NCBI GenBank assembly: GCA_035726825.1
Contig: JALNTX010000006.1
Coordinates: forward strand, 124,001 to 188,000
Source: Pseudocitrobacter sp913778145
Lineage (GTDB): Bacteria; Pseudomonadota; Gammaproteobacteria; Enterobacterales; Enterobacteriaceae
Direction of reading: 5' to 3'
DNA: 64,000 bases
The notes under the pieces: model-generated
The model's input: only the letters and a program-made list of their open reading frames with translations
The model's database searches: none
What the model was told of the DNA's origin: nothing
In this document: in pieces, positions 17,250 to 24,504 of the stretch
Position numbering within the stretch: position 1 is the first letter of the stretch
How the letters are laid out: every line of letters begins with the position of its first letter
Made by a program: the position numbers and the translations under genes

Positions 17250-18368
17250 ATGAGCGCCACGATAGAACATATTGAAAGCTGGCTGGTGGATGTTCCAACC
17301 ATCCGCCCGCATAAATTATCGATGACCACCATGGGCTGCCAGACGCTGGTGATCATTCGCATTACCCGCTCAGACGGCATCACCGGGATTGGTGAAGCCA
17401 CCACCATTGGTGGGCTGAGCTACGGCGTAGAGAGCCCGGAGGCTATCAAACTCACCATTGATGGTTATCTGGCGCCTCTATTACAGGGGCAACCAGCGGA
17501 CAATTTACAGGCGCTGCTGTATCGCATTGAAAAGAGCGTGAAGGGCAACACTTTTGCCAAATCAGCGATTGAAACCGCGCTGCTGGATGCGCAGGGCAAA
17601 TCACTGGGGGTACCGGTGTCGGCGCTGCTGGGCGGCGCATTGCAAACCGCTATCCCGGTGCTGTGGACGCTGGCGAGCGGCGATACGGCAAAAGACATAG
17701 CCGAAGGGGAAAAGCTGCTGGCGTCTCGCCGTCATCAGGCGTTCAAGCTGAAAATCGGTGCGCGTGAGCTGGCAACCGATCTCAAACATACGGCGGCGAT
17801 CGTCGAAGCACTGGGCGATCGCGCCAGTATCCGCGTCGATGTAAACCAGGCCTGGGATGCGACGACCGGGGCGAAAGGCTGCCGTGAACTGGCGGCGATG
17901 GGCGTTGACCTGATTGAACAGCCGGTTTCGGCACGCGATAACGCTGCTCTGGTGCGTTTAAGCCAGACTATCGAGACGGCGATTCTGGCCGATGAAGCGG
18001 TCTCCACACATTTCGATGGTTATCAGCTGGCGCAGCAGGGGTTTACCGGCGCATATGCGCTGAAAATTGCCAAAGCGGGCGGGCCGCAAAGCGTCCTTAA
18101 GCTGGCGCACGTGGCGCAGGCGGCGGGTATTGGCCTGTATGGCGGGACGATGCTGGAAGGTAGCGTCGGGACGGTCGCCTCGCTGCATGCCTGGTCAACG
18201 CTTCCGCTGGCCTGGGGGAGCGAAATGTTTGGGCCGCTGCTGCTGAAAGACGACGTCATCAGCGTTCCGCTGACCTTTGCCGATGGGCACGTGACGTTGC
18301 CGCAGACGCCTGGGCTGGGCATTGAACTGGATGAAGATAAATTGCGTTTTTATACCCGTAAAGGATGA
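17250..18368 (+). CDS. catB: Muconate cycloisomerase (cis,cis-muconate lactonizing enzyme)
   Basis: 372 residues of the enolase superfamily, MLE subgroup. The K166-x-K168 motif (FKLKIG) with the catalytic second lysine, the metal-ligand region RVDVNQAWD, and K272 (ALKIAKAGG) on the opposite side of the barrel are present. It converts cis,cis-muconate to muconolactone in the catechol branch of the beta-ketoadipate pathway. A GGAAGAGAG ribosome site precedes the ATG. It is the first gene of the cat-ben unit, and catC starts 8 bases after its stop. Confidence 0.92.
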   Translation: MSATIEHIESWLVDVPTIRPHKLSMTTMGCQTLVIIRITRSDGITGIGEATTIGGLSYGVESPEAIKLTIDGYLAPLLQGQPADNLQALLYRIEKSVKGNTFAKSAIETALLDAQGKSLGVPVSALLGGALQTAIPVLWTLASGDTAKDIAEGEKLLASRRHQAFKLKIGARELATDLKHTAAIVEALGDRASIRVDVNQAWDATTGAKGCRELAAMGVDLIEQPVSARDNAALVRLSQTIETAILADEAVSTHFDGYQLAQQGFTGAYALKIAKAGGPQSVLKLAHVAQAAGIGLYGGTMLEGSVGTVASLHAWSTLPLAWGSEMFGPLLLKDDVISVPLTFADGHVTLPQTPGLGIELDEDKLRFYTRKG

Positions 18369-18376
18369 GGTGGAAC

Positions 18377-18667
18377 ATGTTATTTAAAGTTGAAATGACC
18401 GTTAATATTCCGCTGGATTTTCCGGTAGAGCAGGCGGATGAAATTAAGAAAAAAGAAAAAGCCTATTCGCAGCAATTACAGCGTGATGGAAAATGGCGTC
18501 ATATCTGGCGCGTAGCCGGTTTATATTCCAATGTCAGTATTTTTGATGTTCAGGATGCTGATGAACTTCATCAGATTTTAATGGGTTTACCGCTGTATCC
18601 GTTTATGGATATTCAGGTTGATGCGCTGTGCCGTCATCCTTCATCCATTCGCGACGACGATAAATAA
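18377..18667 (+). CDS. catC: Muconolactone delta-isomerase
   Basis: 96 residues, the normal CatC length, starting MLFKVEMTVNIPLDFP and ending SLR/SIRDDDK. It converts muconolactone to beta-ketoadipate enol-lactone and forms a decamer in known cases. The ATG at 18377 is chosen because AGGTGG is well spaced and the protein then starts as in the family; the frame is open a few codons upstream. It lies 8 bases after catB, so the two are co-translated. Confidence 0.93.
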   Translation: MLFKVEMTVNIPLDFPVEQADEIKKKEKAYSQQLQRDGKWRHIWRVAGLYSNVSIFDVQDADELHQILMGLPLYPFMDIQVDALCRHPSSIRDDDK

Positions 18668-18679
18668 AATAATAACCTC

Positions 18680-18702
18680 ATGTCGGGGGTGTTCCCCGAC
18701 AT
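18680..18702 (+). promoter_or_regulatory. Strong hairpin between catC and catA
   Basis: ATGTCGGGG (18680-18688) pairs perfectly with CCCCGACAT (18694-18702), with a 5-base loop and then TCTCTGTT. The T-run is weak, so this is probably a partial terminator or an mRNA-stabilising hairpin that sets the level of catBC against catA and benABCD. Confidence 0.5.
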
Positions 18703-18741
18703 TCTCTGTTCCCTGCAAGCAATAACAAGTGAGATAAAAAT

Positions 18742-19671
18742 ATGACTAACTCATTCGTACAACAAGACGAAGTACAGGCTTTATTACGTGAAAGTGCCGG
18801 TTTAAATTCCCCTGAGGGCAATGAACGTTTTAAGGCGATAACCCATCGCCTGTTGGAAAATATTTGTGATTTGATTGATGATTATAATGTCACCCAGGAA
18901 GAGTTCTGGCACGCCATTAATTATCTGCATGAACTGGGCGGTCGTCAGGAAGCGGCGTTATTAGCGGCGGGCCTGGGGCTGGAGCATTTCCTCGATTTAC
19001 GTCAGGACGCCATCGATGCCGCCCAGCAGCGTGAAACCGGCGGCACGCCACGCACCATTGAAGGCCCGCTGTATGTGGCTGGTGCGCCGCTGGCACAGGG
19101 GCACGCCCGAATGGACGACGGTAAAGATCCCGGTGAAACGCTGTGGCTGCACGGCGTGGTCACCGACACCAAAGGCCAGCCGGTCGCCAATGCCATTGTG
19201 GATATCTGGCACGCCAATACGCTGGGCAACTACTCCTTCTTCGATCAGAGCCAGAGCGAATACAACCTGCGCCGTCGTATTCAAACCGGCGCGGACGGGC
19301 GCTACAGCGTGCGTACCATCATGCCTTCCGGCTATGGCTGCCCACCAGATGGCCCTACCCAAAAACTGCTGGATCTGTTAGGTCGCCACGGCAACCGTCC
19401 TGCGCACATTCACTTCTTTGTTTCCGCTCCGGGCCATAAACATTTAACCAGCCAGATTAACTTTAATGGCGATGAATATTTGTGGGATGATTTTGCTTTC
19501 GCCACGCGCGATGGCTTAATTGCTGACCCGATTAAGGTTAATGATCAACAAAAAATTCGCGAGCGTAACCTCGAAGGCCCGCATACGGAAATTCGCTTTG
19601 ATTTTACTCTCTGCAAAGCGTTATCTGCCGATGAAGAAGGTCGAATTACACGCTCGCGTGCAAAAGAATAA
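18742..19671 (+). CDS. catA: Catechol 1,2-dioxygenase (intradiol)
   Basis: 309 residues, typical for CatA. The non-heme Fe(III) ligands are visible: Tyr164 (LGNYSFFD), Tyr198 (PSGYGCP), His222 and His224 (RPAHIHFFV). The N-terminal helical linker domain (about 1-100) used for dimer contact is complete. It opens catechol between the two hydroxyls to give cis,cis-muconate, the substrate of CatB. The ATG follows GTGAGATAAAAAT, a modest ribosome site. It is followed 61 bases later by benA on the same strand. Confidence 0.95.
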   Translation: MTNSFVQQDEVQALLRESAGLNSPEGNERFKAITHRLLENICDLIDDYNVTQEEFWHAINYLHELGGRQEAALLAAGLGLEHFLDLRQDAIDAAQQRETGGTPRTIEGPLYVAGAPLAQGHARMDDGKDPGETLWLHGVVTDTKGQPVANAIVDIWHANTLGNYSFFDQSQSEYNLRRRIQTGADGRYSVRTIMPSGYGCPPDGPTQKLLDLLGRHGNRPAHIHFFVSAPGHKHLTSQINFNGDEYLWDDFAFATRDGLIADPIKVNDQQKIRERNLEGPHTEIRFDFTLCKALSADEEGRITRSRAKE

Positions 19672-19732
19672 TATTTAACACTCGCTGTTCACCTGCACTA
19701 TTTTTATCCTTGCAATTACGGGAGAAACCGTT

Positions 19733-21127
19733 ATGCAAAAAACACTGACATCGCTAAAAAGTAAAATCAGCAATGCACTGATTGTCGATCGTGAAAATCA
19801 TATTTATCGCTGCCATCGTTCGATATTTACCGACCAGGCTCTATTCGATTTTGAAATGAAACATATCTTTGAAGGTAACTGGGTTTTTCTGGCGCACGAA
19901 AGCCAGATCCCGGAGCCGGGTGATTATTACACCTTAACTCTGGGCCGCCAGCCGGTGATTATTACCCGCGATAAGAAAAATGAGCTGCACGCCATGATCA
20001 ACAGCTGCGCTCACCGTGGCGCGATGCTGTGCCGGCGTAAAACAGGCAACAAGAGCTCCTTTACCTGCCCGTTCCACGGCTGGACTTTCAGCAATAACGG
20101 CAAGCTGCTGAAAGCGAAAGATGAGAGTACCGGCGGTTATCCGGAGACGTTCAAACATGAAGGTTCGCACGACCTGAAAAAACTGCCGCGTTTTGAGTCA
20201 TATCGCGGCTTCCTGTTCGGCAGCCTGAGTGACGATGTTCAGCCGCTGGCCGATTACCTGGGTGAAACGCTGAAAATTATCGACCTGATTGTTGATCAGG
20301 CACCAGACGGTCTGGAAGTACTGAAAGGCTCTTCCAGCTACGTGTACGAAGGCAACTGGAAATTGGGCGCAGAAAACGGCGCCGACGGTTATCACGTCAG
20401 CGTTGTGCACTGGAACTACGCCTCAACGATGTCGCGCCGTAATTACGAAGCGGAAGGTACGCACGCGGTAGATGCGAACGGCTGGTCGAAAAGCGTAGGT
20501 GGCGGCTACGGGTTCGAGAACGGTCATATGCTGCTGTGGACGCGTGCCCTGAACCCGGAAGTGCGTCCGGTCTTTGCCCATTACGATCGTCTTAAAGCGG
20601 AATTCGGCGATAACCGCGCCGGGCAGATGGTCAATGAGACGCGCAATCTGTGCATTTATCCGAACGTCTATCTGATGGATCAGTTCTCCACGCAGATCCG
20701 CGTGATTCGGCCTATTTCCGTCGATAAAACGGAAGTCACCATCTGGTGCTTTGGCCCGAAGGGCGAGCCGGACAAGGCGCGCGCGCTGCGTATTCGTCAG
20801 TACGAAGATTTCTTCAACGTCAGCGGTATGGGCACACCGGACGATCTCGAGGAGTTCAGCGCCTGCCAGCGCGGGTACCTGGGGGAAAACCTGGCCTGGA
20901 GCGACCTCAGCCGTGGTGCGCTGCACTGGGTTGATGGCCCCGATGAGCATGCCAGCGAGTCCGGTTTCAAACCGATTTTAAGCGGCGTGAAATCGGAAGA
21001 TGAAGCGCTGTACATCGCCCATCACCATCACTGGCAAACGGTGATGCTGGCTGCGCTGGAAAAAGAACAGCAGCGCTACGATGCGTCAATTACCCAGCGA
21101 GTGGAGGTGGCCGATGCTGACGTGTGA
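19733..21127 (+). CDS. benA: Benzoate 1,2-dioxygenase large (alpha) subunit
   Basis: 464 residues of the Rieske ring-hydroxylating oxygenase alpha family. The Rieske [2Fe-2S] ligands are C92-x-H94 (CAHRG) and C112-x2-H115 (CPFHGW). The mononuclear iron region is GADGYHVSVVHWNY. It adds O2 to benzoate to form the cis-diol carboxylate. A GGGAGAAACC ribosome site precedes the ATG, and its 3' end overlaps benB by 14 bases. Toluate or anthranilate as substrate cannot be ruled out from sequence, but the linked benD and cat genes favour benzoate. Confidence 0.94.
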   Translation: MQKTLTSLKSKISNALIVDRENHIYRCHRSIFTDQALFDFEMKHIFEGNWVFLAHESQIPEPGDYYTLTLGRQPVIITRDKKNELHAMINSCAHRGAMLCRRKTGNKSSFTCPFHGWTFSNNGKLLKAKDESTGGYPETFKHEGSHDLKKLPRFESYRGFLFGSLSDDVQPLADYLGETLKIIDLIVDQAPDGLEVLKGSSSYVYEGNWKLGAENGADGYHVSVVHWNYASTMSRRNYEAEGTHAVDANGWSKSVGGGYGFENGHMLLWTRALNPEVRPVFAHYDRLKAEFGDNRAGQMVNETRNLCIYPNVYLMDQFSTQIRVIRPISVDKTEVTIWCFGPKGEPDKARALRIRQYEDFFNVSGMGTPDDLEEFSACQRGYLGENLAWSDLSRGALHWVDGPDEHASESGFKPILSGVKSEDEALYIAHHHHWQTVMLAALEKEQQRYDASITQRVEVADADV

Positions 21128-21599
21128 TCAGGTAAAACAATTTTTGTATCACGAGGCCAGACTGCTGGATGACCGTCAGTGGGATGAGTGGATCGCATGC
21201 TACAGCCCAAAAGTGGTCTACTGGATGCCCGCCTGGGGCGATGATGACAAGCTGACCACCGATCCGCAGCGCGAAATTTCGCTGATTTACTACCCGAATC
21301 GCGAAGGGCTGGAGGACAGGGTTTATCGCATTAAAACTGAGCGTTCTGGCGCCAGCACGCCGGAACCGCGCACCACCCATATGATCAGCAATATCGAGAT
21401 CACCGGGCAGAGCGAACAGGGGGTGGAGGTGCGCTACAACTGGGTGACCTATAGCCACCGTTATCAACAAACGGATTGCTACTTTGGTACCACGTTCTGC
21501 ACCCTGATTGAGGGTGAAGGCCTGCCGCAAATTGTGCGCAAAACGATCCGTCTGAACAACGACTACATTCGTCAGGTTATTGATGTTTACCATGTTTAA
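21114..21599 (+). CDS. benB: Benzoate 1,2-dioxygenase small (beta) subunit
   Basis: 161 residues of the ring-hydroxylating beta family (NTF2-like cone fold), starting MLTCDQVKQFLYHEARLLD, with the family WDEWIACYSPKVVYWMPAW and ending near IRLNNDYIRQVIDVYHV. It builds the alpha3beta3 hexamer with BenA. The start at 21114 is set by GGAGGTGG just upstream and by family length; it lies inside the end of benA. An in-frame ATG at 21081 is too far upstream. Confidence 0.93.
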   Translation: MLTCDQVKQFLYHEARLLDDRQWDEWIACYSPKVVYWMPAWGDDDKLTTDPQREISLIYYPNREGLEDRVYRIKTERSGASTPEPRTTHMISNIEITGQSEQGVEVRYNWVTYSHRYQQTDCYFGTTFCTLIEGEGLPQIVRKTIRLNNDYIRQVIDVYHV

Positions 21600-21608
21600 G
21601 AGGTGCTT

Positions 21609-22625
21609 ATGAGCTATACCATAGCGCTCAATTTTGAAGACGGCGTCACCCGGTTTATTCAATGTAACGCCGGGGAGAAGGTGCTCGACGCCGCGTATCG
21701 CCAGAAAGTTAACCTGCCGATGGATTGCTCCGACGGTGTGTGCGGCACCTGTAAGTGTCATTGCCCAAGCGGTAACTATTCGCTGGGTGAGGATTATCTG
21801 GAAGAGGCGCTGGATGAAGACGAAGCGCAGGCGCGTCAGGTACTGACCTGCCAGATGATCCCGGACAGCGATTGCGTGCTCGATGTGCCCGTCGCGGCTG
21901 CGGCGTGCAAAACGGGGAGCTCCTCGTTTAATGCCACGGTGAAGCGCGTCACGGCACTGTCTGATAGCGCCATTGAACTGGTGGTGGAAACCGCCGAGAA
22001 CCTGAATTTCCTGCCTGGTCAGTATATCAATATTCAGGTGCCGGGTACGCCGCAGGTACGTGCGTACTCTTTTAGCTCACGACCGGGCAGTAACGAAGGC
22101 AGCTTCCTGATTCGTAACGTGCCAGGCGGCCTGATGAGCCAGTGGTTAAGCCATAAAGCGGTGGCGGGTGCGCCACTGAGCCTGACCGGGCCGATGGGCA
22201 GTTTTTATCTGCGTGACGGCGAACGTCCGCTGCTGATGCTGGCGGGCGGCACCGGGCTGGCCCCGATGCTGGCGATGCTGCATACCCTGGCGCAACAGCA
22301 AAGCGCACGCGACATAACCTTGCTTTACGGTGTGAATGGCGACGACGACCTGGTGCTGGGCGACTTGCTCGATAGTTTCGCCGCGCAGTTACCGGGCTTT
22401 AGCTGGCTGCCGGTGGTGGCTGCCAGCGAAAGCGCCTGCCCGCAGAAAGGCTACGTGACGGAACACTTTACCAGCAAGATGCTCAACGAAGGCGATGTCG
22501 ATATTTACCTCTGCGGACCGCCGCCGATGGTGAACGCCGTCACCTCTACGTTGCAGGCGCTGGGCGTTAACCCGGCCGGATTCTGGTATGAGAAATTTAT
22601 CGCCAGCCAGAGCGCGGCGGCATAA
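21609..22625 (+). CDS. benC: Benzoate 1,2-dioxygenase electron-transfer component (reductase)
   Basis: 338 residues in one chain: an N-terminal plant-type [2Fe-2S] ferredoxin (CSDGVCGTCKC and a later Cys in LTCQMI), a FAD-binding barrel (RAYSFSSRPG), and a C-terminal NAD-binding part (MLAGGTGLAPMLAML, YLCGPPPMV). It passes electrons from NADH to the BenAB Rieske centre. GAGG at 21600-21603 supports ATG 21609; a GTG two codons upstream is also in frame. It starts 9 bases after benB. Confidence 0.94.
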   Translation: MSYTIALNFEDGVTRFIQCNAGEKVLDAAYRQKVNLPMDCSDGVCGTCKCHCPSGNYSLGEDYLEEALDEDEAQARQVLTCQMIPDSDCVLDVPVAAAACKTGSSSFNATVKRVTALSDSAIELVVETAENLNFLPGQYINIQVPGTPQVRAYSFSSRPGSNEGSFLIRNVPGGLMSQWLSHKAVAGAPLSLTGPMGSFYLRDGERPLLMLAGGTGLAPMLAMLHTLAQQQSARDITLLYGVNGDDDLVLGDLLDSFAAQLPGFSWLPVVAASESACPQKGYVTEHFTSKMLNEGDVDIYLCGPPPMVNAVTSTLQALGVNPAGFWYEKFIASQSAAA

Positions 22626-22634
22626 GGAGTAATC

Positions 22635-23408
22635 ATGCGATTTAGCAATAAAGTGATGGCGATTACCGGCGCGGCGCAGGGAATTGGCCGCCGTACGGCG
22701 GAGCTGGCGGCAGAACAGGGCGCGGCGCTGCTGCTTATAGATCGTTCGCAATACGTTCACGAACTGGCCGCCGAACTGTCGGTCGCCGGGCACCACGTGC
22801 TGGCGCTGGAGGCGGATCTTGAACAGTGGGAAAGCACCGAACAGGTATTTGCCGCAGGCGTCGCGCACTTTGGCCGAATTGATGCCCTGGTGAACAACGT
22901 CGGTGGCACCATCTGGGCGCGCCCGTTTGCTGAGTATCAGCCCGCACAAATTGAAGCGGAAGTGCGACGCTCGCTTTTCCCGACGCTGTGGGGCTGCCGT
23001 GCCGTGCTGCCGTATATGCTGGCGCAGGGCAAAGGCAGTATCGTCAATATCTCTTCGGTGGCGACCGGTGGCGTGAATCGCGTGCCGTACTCGGCAGCGA
23101 AAGGCGGCGTTAATGCCCTGACGCGCTCCATTGCGATGGAGTATAGCGAGGCAGGCATTCGTATTAATGCCGTTGCGCCCGGCGGGACAGAAGCTCCGGC
23201 GCGGCTAACACCGCGTAACACGGAGCAGCCGAGCGAGCAGGAAAAGGCGTGGTATCAGCAGGTAGTGGATCAAACGGTGCAGAGTAGTTTACTGCACCGT
23301 TACGGCACGCTGGATGAACAAGCGCATGCCATTCTGTTCCTCGCCAGTGATGAAGCCAGCTACATCACCGGCGTGGTCTTGCCGGTGGCAGGTGGCGACC
23401 TCGGTTAA
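22635..23408 (+). CDS. benD: 1,6-dihydroxycyclohexa-2,4-diene-1-carboxylate dehydrogenase
   Basis: 257 residues of the short-chain dehydrogenase family: TGAAQGIGRRTAEL nucleotide-binding motif near residue 10, LVNNVGG, the catalytic Ser in NISSVATGG and Y-x3-K in YSAAKGG. It oxidises and decarboxylates the BenABC product to catechol, which CatA then cleaves. It begins 9 bases after benC behind AAGGAG. Its last 4 bases overlap the end of the convergent yddG gene, so no terminator fits between them. Confidence 0.93.
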   Translation: MRFSNKVMAITGAAQGIGRRTAELAAEQGAALLLIDRSQYVHELAAELSVAGHHVLALEADLEQWESTEQVFAAGVAHFGRIDALVNNVGGTIWARPFAEYQPAQIEAEVRRSLFPTLWGCRAVLPYMLAQGKGSIVNISSVATGGVNRVPYSAAKGGVNALTRSIAMEYSEAGIRINAVAPGGTEAPARLTPRNTEQPSEQEKAWYQQVVDQTVQSSLLHRYGTLDEQAHAILFLASDEASYITGVVLPVAGGDLG

Positions 23409-24286
23409 CGCCGGGTAGCGTACCAGCAGAGCAGGGAGCCTGCGCAGACCATGCAGGCCCCTTGCCAGAACGCCCAAGAGAGCGATTCGCTCAGTAACAT
23501 TGCCGCAAGCGCAGCGGAAAGGACCGGCGTCAGATACGAGGCCGTCGCCAGCAGACTGACGTTACCGTGCAGGATCCCCACGTTCCACGCCGCATAGCCA
23601 AAGCCCAGCGCGAGGGCGCACATGCCAAGCTTAATCACCACTGGCAGGCTGAAGGTCATATCGGGCTGCGTGCTAAACAAAAACTTCATCCACAGCGTGG
23701 CGGCCGTCAGTAGAATAAAGAGTGTGATGCCATTTTTACCTTTGGCATATTTCGCCGTCACCGTGCAGTACGCCGCCCAAATGAAAGCCCCGGTAAAAGC
23801 CAGAATATAGCTTAGCGGGCTGGAAATAATGTTGTTGATAATTTCATCAATATTTAGCCCACGATCGCCGCCCAGTACCCAACTGACGCCTAACAGTGAT
23901 AATCCCAGCCCGGGAATAATCAAAAAGTTACTTTTCTGACCGTTGAAAATAATGGCAAATAGAATCGTCAGGCTTGGCCACAAATAATTAACCATCCCCA
24001 CTTCTATGGCCTGCTGACGTGTACCAGCAAACCCGAGCGACAGCGCCAGACATATTTCATAGCTAACGAACAGCACGCAGCCCGCCAGCAGATAACGGCG
24101 TGAAAACTGGCGAAGATCGGGGAAGCCGACGGTAAACAGCAACAGCAAACCGCTCAGCGTGTAGATCATCGCCGCGCCGCCAACCGGGCCCAGCCCCTCA
24201 CTGACGCCGCGAATCAGCCCGACCATGGTGCTCCATAACAGAATGGCCACCAGGCCGATGAGCGTTGCTTTCTTTTTATTCATCAC
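23405..24286 (-). CDS. yddG: Aromatic amino acid exporter YddG (EamA/DMT family)
   Basis: 293 residues with ten hydrophobic segments arranged as two EamA repeats, beginning MNKKKATLIGLVAILLWSTM (after the first Met) and closely like E. coli YddG, which exports Phe, Tyr and Trp through the inner membrane. The gene sits upstream and divergent of fdnG, as in E. coli. Its end overlaps the end of benD by 4 bases, which marks the edge of the cat-ben segment. Confidence 0.92.
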   Translation of the reverse strand: MMNKKKATLIGLVAILLWSTMVGLIRGVSEGLGPVGGAAMIYTLSGLLLLFTVGFPDLRQFSRRYLLAGCVLFVSYEICLALSLGFAGTRQQAIEVGMVNYLWPSLTILFAIIFNGQKSNFLIIPGLGLSLLGVSWVLGGDRGLNIDEIINNIISSPLSYILAFTGAFIWAAYCTVTAKYAKGKNGITLFILLTAATLWMKFLFSTQPDMTFSLPVVIKLGMCALALGFGYAAWNVGILHGNVSLLATASYLTPVLSAALAAMLLSESLSWAFWQGACMVCAGSLLCWYATRR

Positions 24287-24364
24287 AAATTGAGGTGCTT
24301 AAATTGAGCAAACTTCGTTTATAGCACTTTTTGCCAGTGGGTGGAGAATAATTTCCGGGGAATG

Positions 24365-24467
24365 TACTACCAAAGAGTTAATGAAAATCAATGACCCTGA
24401 CTATTAAGGGGGCTGATCTGGTTGAGTTTGATTTGACGCAAAAAACGCAGGGGTATAGCTGTTAATT
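24365..24467 (+). promoter_or_regulatory. fdnG promoter with probable NarL and FNR sites
   Basis: TACTACC (24365-24371) and AGAGTTA (24374-24380) form a 7-2-7 arrangement matching the NarL consensus at most positions. TTGAT-TTGA-CGCAA (24428-24441) is a degenerate FNR box. GTTAAT (24461-24466) is a possible -10 that would put the FNR box near -40 and the NarL pair near -102, as known for the nitrate- and anaerobiosis-induced E. coli fdnG promoter. A further NarL-type heptamer AGGGGTA is at 24449-24455. Assigned by pattern and position only. Confidence 0.5.
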
Positions 24468-24504
24468 TGCCTGCCTACGTTACATTCCAATAACGAGGAA
24501 AGCA

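Noticed and set aside
21081..21113. Longer BenB start at 21081
   Set aside because: It would place the start deep inside benA, without a ribosome site; GGAGGTGG before 21114 and family length fix the start there.
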